Part shown: piece by piece, positions 36,101-45,911 of the stretch
How the letters are laid out: each line of letters starts with the position of its first letter
Position numbering within the stretch: position 1 is the first letter of the stretch
Assembly (NCBI GenBank): GCA_016721625.1
Contig: JADKHR010000001.1
Coordinates: 1,736,001-1,800,000, forward strand
Source: Elusimicrobiota bacterium
GTDB lineage: Bacteria; Elusimicrobiota; Elusimicrobia; FEN-1173
DNA: 64,000 nt
Direction: 5' to 3'
Notes under the pieces: generated by a model
Seen by the model: only the letters and a program-made list of their open reading frames with translations
What the model was told of the DNA's origin: nothing
The model's database searches: none
Translations under genes and position numbers: made by a program

Positions 36101-36282
36101 GAACTCAACGGGCCAGCTTCGTTCTACTGGCCGTCACCATCGGCAAATTATTCTTGCACGACGTCTGGCGACTGCCCGATCTCTATAAAGTGGCGGCTTT
36201 CGTGGGGCTGGCGGTGGTTCTCATCATCGCGTCTTTCCTTTTCCAAAAGTTTCTTCGCGCGCGACCGGAGGTCCCCTCATGA
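33176..36282 (+). CDS. DUF2339 polytopic membrane protein (frameshifted near 35200)
   Basis: From ATG 33176 after AGGAGG. One N-terminal helix, a coiled-coil-like segment (LQKRLDLLQRELDILRL), a Pro-rich linker (residues about 85-160) and then more than 20 membrane helices starting at GVKLFSWIGGFALFLGAVFFVKYSI, the DUF2339 hallmark. The first frame ends at 35329 in Ser/Pro-rich nonsense; the true continuation (LVPVSLLSMVLLQFVW) is one frame over from about 35200 and runs to 36282. Restored length is about 1035 residues, normal for DUF2339. Function unknown; overlap with the DUF3999 gene is typical. Confidence 0.8.
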
Positions 36283-38290
36283 AAATCTTGCACCGTTCTT
36301 TTGCCTTCGCTCTCTTCTTCCCGGTGGTTTTCCTTCGGGCCCAGTCCGACCCGAACCAATGGTCCCACCGGCAATCCCTCACCCTGACGAGGCCCGGGCT
36401 GGCGCGGTGGACCGTTCCCCCGGAAACCCTGAACCTGGCCTCTACGGACCGGCGGGACCTCCGGTTGTTCGATCCCCAAAATCAGGAAGTTCCCTATCTG
36501 TTGGACGAGCCCCGCCGGGAGGGCGAAACGTTGGACCCCGTGCGAAACTTCAAGTCGAAGGTGTTGGAAAACCAAACCGTGCTCCATTTCTCTCCCGCGC
36601 CGGGGACCCCGGCCGCGGCCCTCTTTCTGGCGAGTCCCGAACCCAAGTTTCTGAAAGGGGTTCAAGTGGAGGCCCGGGTGGCGGGCGCCTGGAAGGTGTT
36701 GGCCCGGAACCAGGTGCTTTTTCGGGAAACCTGGGGGGCGGAAAACCTCGCCCTGGAGTTCCCGCCCGTCAATGCCGACGCGTTTAAAATAATTGTGGAC
36801 GACAAAAAATCCCCCGCGGTCCCTGGGTGGCGGCGGCGCTTCGCCGTCCCGCCCGCCCGGCGGAAGGGGCCAAAACAAGGACCCTGCGCGTCCTCCGCCG
36901 CGACGACGGGCCAACGGAAACTCGCCTGCGGCTGGAACTTCCCGCGCGAAACGTTTTCATTGAAGAATTGTCGGTGGAAAGCAAGGACCCTCTTTTCCAG
37001 CGTTCCATGACGCTTTTGGTGGAGGGGGTCCAATCCCAGGGGGATCTTCCCGGCCAGGGCATCACCGAATGGCCCCTGGCTTCGGGGACTCTTTACCGCG
37101 TGGCCTTGGACGGTTTTGATTCCAAGGAAAAAACCACCCTTTCAGTGGGAAGTTTGGTGCGGGCCCGGGAGGTCGTCCTGGTCATTCAAAACGGCGACAA
37201 TCCTCCCATGGCGGTGAACGAGGTCCGGGCCAAAATCCTCCCCGCCCGGCTCATCTTTCACGCCGCGACCGCGGGGACCTATCGGCTGGCAGTGGGAAAT
37301 TCGCGGGCGCCCGCTCCCTCCTACGATCTGGCGGGGCTTCGCGCCGCCTTGGTCAAGGGGCCCTTCCGATCCGCCGATGAAGGTCCCCTGGAACCGAACC
37401 CTTCCTACAAGCCCGTGGATGTTTTGCCGGAATTGCCAGAATCGGGCGCTGTTCTCGACGTGTCAGCCTGGACCCATCGGGATCCGGTGATATTCTCCGG
37501 CGCGGGGTTCCATCGGCTGGAACTGACGCCTTCGGTACTGGCCGTGGCCGATCCCCTTGGCCGGGATCTCCGCCTCGTGCGCGACGGAAAACAACTGCCG
37601 TTCCTCATCGACCGCACTCCCGCCTGGCGTTCTTTTGTCCCGGCCGTGAAATCCCTGGGGGAGGAAAAGGGAAAATCCCGTTGGGAACTGACCCTGCCCC
37701 AGGATCGTCTGCCGGTGGGGTATGTGGAATGCCTGGTGACGAACGCCCTGTTCCAACGCGCCGTCACCGTTTACGAAACGCGGTCGGACGAGCGGGGCCA
37801 AACCTATCCGGTGGTCCTGGCCCAAACCCAGTGGTCCCGAACCGGGGGGAGCGGCGGCGAGCGTCGCCTGCTCTTTTTGCAGGGCCATCCGGTGGGCCGC
37901 CGTGTGGTGATGGAGATCGAAAACGGCGACAACGCTCCGCTGACCTTAGACGGGTTTAAAATCCATTACCAGACTTTTGGCTTGATTTTCAAGGCGACCC
38001 CCGGAGAGCCCCTGTGGCTCTATTACGGGAACCCCGGGGCCGACTGGCCCCGCTACGACCTCACCGTGGTTTCCGAGCAGGTTTTGACGGCAGACCGCAC
38101 GGAGGCTTCCCTGGGCCAAGGAGAGGCGAGAAAACGCCATTGGGCCGCCGCCGAACTGGCGGGAGCCAAGAAAGTTATCTTCTGGCTGGTTTTGGGGCTT
38201 GTGGTGGTCGTTCTCCTCTGGGTCCTGCGCTACCTTCTGCCCTCGGAGGAACCGAAGGCGGGCACCCCAAAAGGGGAACCCAAAGCGTAA
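36279..38290 (+). CDS. DUF3999 envelope protein (frameshifted near 36825)
   Basis: From ATG 36279 (ATGA overlap). Signal peptide, then a beta-rich extracytoplasmic region with two similar halves (both contain an ENGDN or QNGDN-P sequence followed by a LIFHA- or LIFKA-type strand), and a C-terminal anchor helix (VIFWLVLGLVVVVLLWVLRYLL) followed by a polar tail. The frame breaks at 36815-36835: KSPAVP should continue as WVAAALRRPARPAE in the other frame. One missing base would restore about 670 residues. DUF3999 genes usually follow DUF2339, as here. Confidence 0.78.
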
Positions 38291-38358
38291 GTTGTTTTAG
38301 GTTTGTTTCATTTCATCGTCCATTCAGTAAACAACAATCCGTGAAAGGGGAACCCGCC

Positions 38359-39600
38359 ATGGAACAGAACGCCACGAAGGTATCAGGAGAGGTCCCGGTG
38401 GTCGACGCGTCCGGATCCGGCCTCTTCAGTTCCACCGGGATCAAGGCGCTTCTCGCGTCCGGGGCGGCGTTGGTGGTGACCTCGGCGTATTTGTTCGTCC
38501 GGTCTTATTGGGGTTTCATTCCGGACGGGACGAAATTCGTCGGGTTCGCCCTGTTGACCACCCTGCTCTACGGGACCGGTCTCGCCCTGCTCCGGCGAAG
38601 CACCCCCATCACGGCGCGAACGCTCCTGGCGGTGGCCATCGCCATTCTTCCCTTCAACGTGCGCGCGGCGGACCTCTGGCTTTTCAGCAACGAGCTTTCT
38701 CTCGAGACGGTCATGGCCTGGGGATCGATCCTGGTGTTCTTGGCTTCGCTTTTGGCCTCCCGCTCGCTCCCTTCTTATCTTCTGGGTGCGGTGAGCGGTT
38801 TCAGTTTTTTCTCCGCCCTTCATTTCAGCGCCGCGGCTTACCGCGCCGACCCTCAAATCGTTTTGGCTCTGTCGGCGGCGGGCGTGTTCGGCGTATTGGG
38901 AGCGCTGTTGTTGGCCAAACATGAAAATGTGTGGGCGAAAGGAATCATTCTTTCGTCCAACACGGCCGGGGTGTGCATCCTGGGGTGGATGGGTTTCCTC
39001 CGCTTCTTCCTGAACGATCCCCAACAATTTCCCACGGCGCTGGCCTTGGCGTTCCTGGGCGTGGCGGCGGCCTTGGAGGCCAGGGCCCTTCACCCGTTTT
39101 TCGCCCATCTGGCCGGAGGCCTGTTGTTGGGCGCGGGCGCTCTCCTGCTCCACAGTTTTCACCGCCCGATTTACACCTACGGATATTTCTTCATTCCCGC
39201 GGGCTTGGTCGCCCTTCTGCGCGCGTGGACCTATGAACGGGAAGGGCGGACGCCTCTGGCCCGTCCCTATTTCCATTGGGGCCAAATGGCCATCGCCGGA
39301 TCCCTGCTGACCGCCCTCCCCGTATTCACCCAAGGGCCCTCCGCGCCGCTCCTCCCCACGCTGGGCGTGCTGATGTTGGCGGTCGGGGCCTACGCCGCCG
39401 CCGGCACGCTCTACCGTCAATCGGTCTACAGTTACATTGGGGGACTTGTTTTCCTGCTGGTGATCTGGACCTTTGTTTGGGGCCGGGGGTTGGATTTCGC
39501 TTCGGCCACCCTCTTTTTCACGGCCGCCGCCTGCGGTTTCTTTTGGTGGGCGCCGTGGGCGCCAAGGCCGACCAGAAAATTCTGGAGGGGCCTTTCATGA
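38359..39600 (+). CDS. Polytopic membrane protein of unknown function
   Basis: A 413-residue protein from ATG 38359, after GAAAGGGG. About 12 predicted membrane helices, with few charged residues between them (GIKALLASGAALVVTSAYLFV is the first). The overall look is like the C-terminal part of DUF2339. It ends in a basic tail that overlaps the next start (ATGA), with GGAGGGG nearby. The next gene could be its continuation through a one-base frameshift near 39560, but the good start and ribosome site favour two coupled genes. Confidence 0.65.
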   Translation: MEQNATKVSGEVPVVDASGSGLFSSTGIKALLASGAALVVTSAYLFVRSYWGFIPDGTKFVGFALLTTLLYGTGLALLRRSTPITARTLLAVAIAILPFNVRAADLWLFSNELSLETVMAWGSILVFLASLLASRSLPSYLLGAVSGFSFFSALHFSAAAYRADPQIVLALSAAGVFGVLGALLLAKHENVWAKGIILSSNTAGVCILGWMGFLRFFLNDPQQFPTALALAFLGVAAALEARALHPFFAHLAGGLLLGAGALLLHSFHRPIYTYGYFFIPAGLVALLRAWTYEREGRTPLARPYFHWGQMAIAGSLLTALPVFTQGPSAPLLPTLGVLMLAVGAYAAAGTLYRQSVYSYIGGLVFLLVIWTFVWGRGLDFASATLFFTAAACGFFWWAPWAPRPTRKFWRGLS

Positions 39601-40889
39601 TCCTGGGACTCTCCACGCTCACCGTGGCCATCGGTCTCCTGGCCGGGCGGTGGGGACAAGAACTGTTCGCCACGGGCAAGTTGATCCCGGACCTTCCCGT
39701 TGAACAAATTCGAGCGGGGTTGTGGACGGGGGGGCTGAGCGTGGTCGCCTACGGGTTTTTGGCCGCCATTAAAAAAAGACCCGCCTTCCTTTACCCCGCG
39801 CTCCTGAGCGCCACCTGGGTTTACATCTGTTTTCTGGAGATGGGCGGCCTTTCGGTGAACCTGACGCACGCGGCTTGGATCGTGGCCGTCTCCATGGCCT
39901 TTCACTACGCGTTTCTGGCCGCGGGGTGGACGGATTGGGCCCGGTGTTTTTCTCTCTGGGGACAGATGGTTTTCGCGGGTCTCTCCGTGGTGGCCTTCGT
40001 CTTCGCTCCGCCGGAAGGAATTTTGGCGGCGGTGGTGGCCGGGGCCGCTTTCGTCCCGGGCCTGTTTTTGAAGCGGGAGGATCTGACCTCGGCGTTGATC
40101 GTGTCCGGTTACTTGACCCACAATCTGGTCTTCCGACTCTTGCACCCCCAGTTCGACCTCGCGCTCTACGGGTTGCATTTGATTCCGATCAATTGCGGGG
40201 TCCTTTTCGTCCGGTCGTTGCTCTCGTTGCGTCGGCCGGACGCTCCCATCCACCCGTTCCGCATCGCCGTCCTATTCTTCTCGGCGATCAGCCTCGGGCT
40301 CGTGGTCCAGGATCCCCATTTGGCCTGGCAGGCGTTCCTGGCCTATGGAATCCTCTCGCTCCTGGCCAGCGCTCTTTTCTATCAAGGCCGGTTTCTCCAT
40401 GTGGGGGGTGTCCTCCTCCTGATCGGATCCGAAATGTTCCTTCGGGACCAGGGTTTCCAACGTCTGGAACTTTATCTGCTCCCCGTGGCGGTGTATTTGA
40501 TTTCCCTGGGATACGCCAAACGCGCCTCTCGGCCGCTCCGGGACTTTTTGTACGGCGTGGGGCTCGTGGCCATTTATGTCCCGGCGTCCGTGAACGCCAT
40601 GGCCGCCTCCTGGGAATGGAACGGGGTTTATCTCGGCCTGACGAGCGCCGTGCTGCTGGTGTTCGGCCTTCATCAGCGAAGCCGGGTTTTGGCTCTTCCC
40701 AGTTTCCTGGTGTTGATGGCGAACGCGGTGATCCAATCCCGGGGATTTTTCCTCAATGTCCCCCAATGGATTTACCTGGGGCTGGGCGGCTTGACCCTCC
40801 TGGGCCTGGGCGGACTTTTCGAGTTCCGCCGGGAAACCATTCTGAAACTGAAGGATAAGGTGACGGACGTTTGGGAATTGTGGGATTAG
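39597..40889 (+). CDS. Polytopic membrane protein, coupled to the preceding gene
   Basis: A 430-residue protein with about 12 helices, starting MILGLSTLTVAIGLLAGRWG. GGAGGGG lies eight bases before ATG 39597. The C-terminus is charged (FEFRRETILKLKDKV) and cytoplasmic. No family is recognised; composition matches its neighbour, so the two may form one membrane complex. AAGGAGG after the stop serves the glycosyltransferase gene. Confidence 0.65.
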   Translation: MILGLSTLTVAIGLLAGRWGQELFATGKLIPDLPVEQIRAGLWTGGLSVVAYGFLAAIKKRPAFLYPALLSATWVYICFLEMGGLSVNLTHAAWIVAVSMAFHYAFLAAGWTDWARCFSLWGQMVFAGLSVVAFVFAPPEGILAAVVAGAAFVPGLFLKREDLTSALIVSGYLTHNLVFRLLHPQFDLALYGLHLIPINCGVLFVRSLLSLRRPDAPIHPFRIAVLFFSAISLGLVVQDPHLAWQAFLAYGILSLLASALFYQGRFLHVGGVLLLIGSEMFLRDQGFQRLELYLLPVAVYLISLGYAKRASRPLRDFLYGVGLVAIYVPASVNAMAASWEWNGVYLGLTSAVLLVFGLHQRSRVLALPSFLVLMANAVIQSRGFFLNVPQWIYLGLGGLTLLGLGGLFEFRRETILKLKDKVTDVWELWD

Positions 40890-40905
40890 GGAAAGGAGGT
40901 TGTCC

Positions 40906-42022
40906 ATGCGGATATTGATCGCCACCGTGACGGCGGGAGGGGGCCACGTGCAGGCGGGCGCGGCCCTGGAGGAAGCTTGGCGGGCCCTCCGGCCCCGCGA
41001 CACGGTCAAACGGGTGGACGTGTTGGACTACACCCCGGCGCCCTATCGGCGCGCCTACAGCCGGGGCTACGTGAAATTGATCGAACACGCGCCGGAACTA
41101 TACGCCCGATACTTCCGAAAAAGCGATGACGCCGGGCTCATGCGCAAGGCGTCGTTTTTGCGCCGCGGCGTGGCCCGGGTGGCCACCCGTCGCTTCATCG
41201 GGATGGTCCGGGAGTTCCGGCCCAACGCCGTGCTCTGCCCGCATTTCTTGCCTTTGGAATCCTTGGGCTCCGTTTCCCATTGGAATGGGAAGCGTCCGTT
41301 CATCGCCTCGGTGGTCACGGACTTCGAAGCTCACGCCATGTGGATGGAGCCTTGTGTCGATCACACCTTCGTCGCCATGCCGGACACCAAGGCGCGGCTC
41401 GTGGCCCGAGGAATTCCCGAGGAGAAGGTGTCGCCCTTGGGCATTCCCGTCTCCCAACGCTTTCGCGCGGTTCCAAACCGCCGGGGGGCCCGGGCGGCTC
41501 TGGGACTCCGGCCCACGGGCCCGGTTCTGCTCGTTCTGGGGGGCGGGTTCGGCATGGGACCGGTGAAGGAAATTCTAGAACGCATCCACCGGGTTCAGCG
41601 GCCCATCCAGGTCCTGGTGGTGGCGGGGAAAAATGTGCTTTTGGAACGGGACCTCAAAAACCTTTCCCACCGCCATCCCACCCGGGTGTTTGGATTCGTG
41701 GAAAACATGCAGGACCTGATGGCCGCCGCCGACCTTATCGTCACCAAAACCGGGGGGACTCACCACGTCCGAATCCCTCGCCCTCGGGCGCCCGATCCTC
41801 GTGGTGGACCCCATCCCCGGGCAGGAGGCCGCCAACAGCGATTTCCTGCTGGAACACGGCGCCGCCGCCAAAGTCAACCGGCTGGAAGATCTCCCCCATC
41901 GGATCGGTGAACTTCTTAAAGGGAACCGGCTGGCCTCGCTCTCCCGGGCCGCCCACCGCCTGGGCCGCCCGAAAGCCGCGGAAAACATTTGTCGGAAGGT
42001 GGTCCAATGTCTACCTGGGTAA
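40906..42022 (+). CDS. MGDG-synthase/MurG-like glycosyltransferase (frameshifted near 41757)
   Basis: ATG 40906 follows AAAGGAGG by six bases. ILIATVTAGGGHVQAGAALEEAW is the N-terminal signature of processive diacylglycerol glucosyltransferases (GT28). The donor-binding half has VLLVLGGGFGMGP and VFGFVENMQDLMAAADLIVTKTGG. At KTGG the frame breaks: LTTSESLALGRPILVVDPIPGQEAANSDFLLEHGAA continues in the next frame to 42022. One extra base after the G-run explains it. Restored length is about 372 residues. It likely transfers a sugar from UDP-sugar to diacylglycerol. Confidence 0.8.
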
Positions 42023-42120
42023 AAAAGAACATTTCCGCCGTCCGCGCCACGAGCGAAGCGTCCCTCCGTCGTTGTCCGTCCCGAAATTTGGGGGATGTTC
42101 CCCGCCCAGGAGCGGCCCCC

Positions 42121-43146
42121 GTGCGGCTGATCCTGGCCCTGGCATTCGCGGTCTTGGGGGCCGTCGTTTGGGCGGGAGAGGCGCGGGTGGTCCTTTTCCC
42201 CGCCTACGGGTTTCCCGCTCCGGATGGAAAGCATTGGATCGTCAACGTTCGGGTGTGGGTCTACGAACCGGAGGAGCATTCGGTCCTTCGCGGGGGACTT
42301 ATCGCCACTCTCCGGGAAATGGCGCCGGTTTCCGAGGAAGATGAAAAAAGCCCGTTTTTTAACGAGCGGGCGCGGCTGTTCCTGGTGGACAATGAAAGGG
42401 GACGCCGCCCCCGTGTGGAGGTGGGCGGGCGGAAGGTCACCCTTGGGCCCACAGATCCCGGTGGGCAAACGGAGGGGCAAATTCTCCTGCCGATGTCGGC
42501 GGGGAAGGCGGGGGACGATCTGCCGGCGCGCGTGCGGTTGTCGTCCCGGGGGCGGCCCGTCCACGGGACCGTGCGCCTGATGGGGCCCGCGGGCGTGCTG
42601 GTGGTTTCCGATATCGACGATACGATCAAAATCAGTTCGGTCACCAACCGGGAGGAGCTTTTGGCCAACACTTTTTTCCGACCCTGGCGGGCCGTGCCGG
42701 GGATGGCCGACCTCTACCGCTGGTGGGGGGAGCCGGGCGCGGAATTTCACTATCTTTCCGGTTCTCCCTGGCAACTCCAGGGGCCCCTCTCCGCTTTCCT
42801 AAAGAAGGACGGGTTTCCCCCGGGAATCTTTCATCTCCGGCGGTTCCGTTTGAAAGACGGGAACAAAACCGAGTTTTTCGGCGACCCGGCCGAACACAAG
42901 AAGCGAATACTAAAGAGGCTTCTGCGCGAATTCCCGGCCCGGGTCTTCGTCCTCGTGGGAGACGACGGGGAAAAGGACCCCGAGATTTACGGCGAGATCG
43001 CCCGCCGGCACCCGGGCCGAGTCAAAGCCATTTTCATCCGTCGAGCCGCGGGAAGCTCGGATGGAAAACGGTATGAGACCGCTTTTCAATCTCTCCCCGC
43101 CGATCGTTGGCGCGTGTTCTCTGACCCCGCCGAAATCATGCCCTAA
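42121..43146 (+). CDS. DUF2183 (App1-like) HAD phosphatase
   Basis: A 341-residue protein from GTG 42121, chosen because AGGAG precedes it and a signal peptide (RLILALAFAVLGAVVWAGEA) follows at once. ATG 42007, overlapping the previous gene, is an alternative that adds 38 residues. An N-terminal beta domain is followed by the HAD motif SDIDDTIKIS, then YLSGSPWQLQ and FVLVGDDGEKDPEIY. DUF2183 includes phosphatidate phosphatase App1. Next to an MGDG-synthase-like gene, it could supply or recycle diacylglycerol (inference). Confidence 0.8.
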   Translation: MRLILALAFAVLGAVVWAGEARVVLFPAYGFPAPDGKHWIVNVRVWVYEPEEHSVLRGGLIATLREMAPVSEEDEKSPFFNERARLFLVDNERGRRPRVEVGGRKVTLGPTDPGGQTEGQILLPMSAGKAGDDLPARVRLSSRGRPVHGTVRLMGPAGVLVVSDIDDTIKISSVTNREELLANTFFRPWRAVPGMADLYRWWGEPGAEFHYLSGSPWQLQGPLSAFLKKDGFPPGIFHLRRFRLKDGNKTEFFGDPAEHKKRILKRLLREFPARVFVLVGDDGEKDPEIYGEIARRHPGRVKAIFIRRAAGSSDGKRYETAFQSLPADRWRVFSDPAEIMP

Positions 43147-43218
43147 GCGATTGGTGATGGTTGAGGAGAAAAAAAAAGTTATAGACTGTTTGAAAGTAAA
43201 AACCAAAGAGGTGGACCC

Positions 43219-43719
43219 TTGAATAAAACCGTGTTGATTTTCTTCGCCTTATCCTTGGCACTTTCCATCTACGAGTTCCTGGCGATCCTCAAGGCTCGGG
43301 TCCAGAATAAGACCCAAAACACCCAACGCGTGATCATCCGTGGCCTGGTTTTTGTGATGTTGACCGTGCTGTTCGTCCAATACTGGATGTGGCAACGCTA
43401 TATCGCCTTATTCGACCATCTGGTGGCAGGGGAACCCAACGTCACCAACACGCCGTTTCTCATTTGCATCATCGTGATCGGGCTTATCCTTTCGTTGGTC
43501 CTGCTCGAAATCATGGGCCTCTACAAGGCGAAAAAAATGGGTTTGACGAAGAACACCTCCCGACTGGTGACGTCCGTCGTGGTTCTTTTTTGCCTTTTCC
43601 CGATTCTCAACGCCACCGTCGCCATGTGGGATGTCTATGTGGAGAAATTGACGAGCGGCCGCTGGCTGATGGACCCGCCCTCCCCGGAAATGCAGTTAAA
43701 AATGCAGAAATACCACTAA
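43219..43719 (+). CDS. Hypothetical membrane protein
   Basis: A 166-residue protein from TTG 43219 after AGAGGTGG. Four membrane helices at about residues 3-25, 42-60, 80-103 and 120-142, with a Lys-rich loop (YKAKKMGLTKNTSR). Composition is poorer in Ala/Pro than neighbours. No family recognised. It stands alone after the DUF2183 gene. Confidence 0.55.
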   Translation: MNKTVLIFFALSLALSIYEFLAILKARVQNKTQNTQRVIIRGLVFVMLTVLFVQYWMWQRYIALFDHLVAGEPNVTNTPFLICIIVIGLILSLVLLEIMGLYKAKKMGLTKNTSRLVTSVVVLFCLFPILNATVAMWDVYVEKLTSGRWLMDPPSPEMQLKMQKYH

Positions 43720-43799
43720 TTTCCGGTCGTCGCGTTTGACGGTAAATTAAACGAAATCCGTCGGGTATCTCTGGGGCGGCGGGCGGTTAAAAGGAATTT

Positions 43800-44552
43800 A
43801 TGGATCCTGCAGGGAAATCAGCGCTGATCACGGGGGGAACCCGTATCGGGCGAACCGTGGCCGAGGCGCTGGCGCGGGCGGGATGTTCCGTGGCCGTCAC
43901 CTACCGGACCTCGCGATCTGTTGCTTTGGAGACGGTCCGCCGGGTGGAGTCCTTGGGCGTTCGAGGGTTTGCTCTCAAGCTCGACTTAAGCCGGATCCCC
44001 CTATTGAAACCCGGGCTCCAGGCCGTGGTCCGGGCCTTCGGTCGGCTGGACATCCTTGTCAACATGGCCTCTCATTACGAGCCTACCCCTCTCCATGAAT
44101 TAAATCAAGTTTCCCGCCGGGCGAAAGCTTTCGAGAAAAGCATCGCCGTGGACCTGCGAAGCGCCTATGAGCTTTCGCTCCTGGCCGCGCCTCACATGAA
44201 TAAAGCGGGGGGAGGACGAATCGTCAACTTCACCGATTGGGTGGCCGCCAGCGGGCGTCCGCGATACCGCGGCTATCTGCCCTACTTCACGGCGAAGGCC
44301 GGGGTGAAGGGCCTGACGGAAAGCCTCGCTCTGGAACTGGCTCCCCACATCCTGGTCAACGCCGTGGCGCCGGGGCCCATCTTGGCTCCTCCGGGGTTGT
44401 CGTCCTCCGCCCACCGCGAGGTGATCGCGAACACGCCGCTGGGGCGTTGGGGCGGGCCGGAAGAAATCGCCAAAACCGTTCTGTTTTTTGTTCAATCTGA
44501 TTTCGTGACCGGCGAGACCCTGCGAGTGGACGGCGGCCGGCACCTCTACTAA
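43800..44552 (+). CDS. Short-chain dehydrogenase/reductase (pteridine-reductase-like)
   Basis: A 250-residue NAD(P)(H)-dependent oxidoreductase. AAGGA precedes ATG 43800. The cofactor motif is TGGTRIGRTVA, followed by the NMAS form of the NNAG motif. The active site has YFTAK (YxxxK), with FTD near the place usually held by Ser, as in pteridine reductases rather than FabG. The C-terminal VDGG is typical. The substrate is uncertain. It overlaps the next gene by one base. Confidence 0.85.
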   Translation: MDPAGKSALITGGTRIGRTVAEALARAGCSVAVTYRTSRSVALETVRRVESLGVRGFALKLDLSRIPLLKPGLQAVVRAFGRLDILVNMASHYEPTPLHELNQVSRRAKAFEKSIAVDLRSAYELSLLAAPHMNKAGGGRIVNFTDWVAASGRPRYRGYLPYFTAKAGVKGLTESLALELAPHILVNAVAPGPILAPPGLSSSAHREVIANTPLGRWGGPEEIAKTVLFFVQSDFVTGETLRVDGGRHLY

Positions 44553-45130
44553 TGGCACAACGAGACATTTATACTCTTCCCCCCGCGGCCAAGCCGCACC
44601 ACCCGTCGTGGGTTCGGACGGGGTATGGGTTCGGCGCGGCTCTGATCCTTCTCGGGGCCGTCGTGGCGGGGATCGCCGGGGGCTCGGTTCTTTCCGCCAT
44701 CCGTCACGGGTCCCACACCGTGGACTTTCCCGGCGCGGCCAATCTCAAACTTAAAGCGGGCCTCCACATTGGGCTTCCGGCTTCCCCTCAGGGGGCGGCC
44801 GCTGGGCTTTTTGTTACGGTGACGGACGGCGTGACAGGGGAATCCGTCCCTGTCCTGATGGGGGATTCCATGACGGTGGCCGTCACCGGCGCCCGCGGGG
44901 TCCGGCCGCTTTTTCAATTCGAGGCCTTGGACGAGGGGATGTATCTGGTGTCCGGGACGGCGTCGGCCCAGGCGGGGAGCGTCCCGGTTTATATCCTCCA
45001 TGAGTCCTTGTCCCAAACTCGTTCCGACCTGGTGGTGGGAGTTCTGGCGGGGACGCTTTTGGCCGGGGCCGGCGTGGCTCTCCTTTGGTTTGTTCACCGC
45101 AAAAGAAAACTTCTCCCGATTCCCGGGTAG
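44552..45130 (+). CDS. Hypothetical protein with two membrane helices
   Basis: A 192-residue protein. A His/Pro-rich start, a helix at about residues 25-50 (GFGAALILLGAVVAGIAGGSVL), an extracytoplasmic domain of about 100 residues that looks all-beta, and a final helix (LVVGVLAGTLLAGAGVALLWFV) followed by a basic tail. No known family. TAATG overlap with the SDR gene. Confidence 0.55.
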   Translation: MAQRDIYTLPPAAKPHHPSWVRTGYGFGAALILLGAVVAGIAGGSVLSAIRHGSHTVDFPGAANLKLKAGLHIGLPASPQGAAAGLFVTVTDGVTGESVPVLMGDSMTVAVTGARGVRPLFQFEALDEGMYLVSGTASAQAGSVPVYILHESLSQTRSDLVVGVLAGTLLAGAGVALLWFVHRKRKLLPIPG

Positions 45131-45204
45131 GACCAGGAACTTTTTGACAAAAGAATCGTTGTTATGATTGCCGTTCAAATCTTTCCAAATAGCGAGGAGG
45201 CAAC

Positions 45205-45789
45205 ATGCGATTAAAAAACATTCTTCTTTCCGGTTGTGTTCTGGCCTTGGCGGGCGCGGCATCCGCCGCCGAACCCTACACCCTGGACGCGGCCCACGCC
45301 ACGGTCGGGTTCTCCGTGCGGCATTTGAGCGTGTCCAACGTGAAGGGAACCTTCCCTAAAGTGTCGGGGACGCTGATCCTGGATGAGAAAAAAGTTTCGA
45401 ATTCGTCAGTGGACGTAACGATCGACGCGGCCAGCGTGGACACCAACAACGAACAGCGGGACGGGCATCTGCGGGGAGATGATTTCTTCCAGGTGGCGAA
45501 ATACCCCACCATCGTTTTCAAGAGCAAGAAGGTGGTTCGGTCCGGCCCGGGATATCTCGTGTCGGGGGATTTGACCATGAAAGGCATCACGAAGGCCATC
45601 GAGATCCCTTTCACCATGTCGGCGCCGGTCGCCCATCCCATGATGCCGGTCACCGTCGTGGGGGTGGAAGGAACGGTTTCCATCAACCGGCGGGATTTCA
45701 ACATTCTTTACGGGAACTCCATGATGATCGGCGATGAGGTCAAAATTGATCTTCAGGTGGAGTTCACCAAGCCCAACTCGAAAAAATAG
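45205..45789 (+). CDS. YceI-family periplasmic protein
   Basis: A 194-residue secreted protein with signal peptide (cleavage after ASAA). YTLDAAHATVGFSVRHLSVSNVKGTF opens the YceI lipocalin-like barrel, which binds polyisoprenoid-type lipids. The VDTNNEQRDGHLRGDDFFQVAKYPTI and DLTMKGITK segments are also diagnostic. CGAGGAGG precedes the ATG. A strong terminator follows, so it is probably transcribed apart from the TolC gene. A TATGAT -10 at 45163 lacks a well-spaced -35. Confidence 0.93.
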   Translation: MRLKNILLSGCVLALAGAASAAEPYTLDAAHATVGFSVRHLSVSNVKGTFPKVSGTLILDEKKVSNSSVDVTIDAASVDTNNEQRDGHLRGDDFFQVAKYPTIVFKSKKVVRSGPGYLVSGDLTMKGITKAIEIPFTMSAPVAHPMMPVTVVGVEGTVSINRRDFNILYGNSMMIGDEVKIDLQVEFTKPNSKK

Positions 45790-45807
45790 GCGGACCTTCT
45801 TTCAACC

Positions 45808-45851
45808 TGTCGGGCCGGCGGAAAATGTCCCTTCCGCCGGCCCGACACTTT
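45808..45851 (+). terminator. Strong intrinsic terminator after the YceI gene
   Basis: A 16-bp perfect stem (45808-45823 with 45832-45847), loop AATGTCCC, then CTTTT. Confidence 0.85.
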
Positions 45852-45911
45852 TCGCGGGGCCCCGTCGTCCAACCTTTGTCTGGGACAGCGAAGTGGTTTC
45901 GCCAGGAGAAA

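Noticed and set aside
45144..45168. TTGACA/TATGAT promoter before the YceI gene
   Set aside because: The spacer is only 13 bases, too short for a normal sigma-70 promoter, so it is not listed as a feature.
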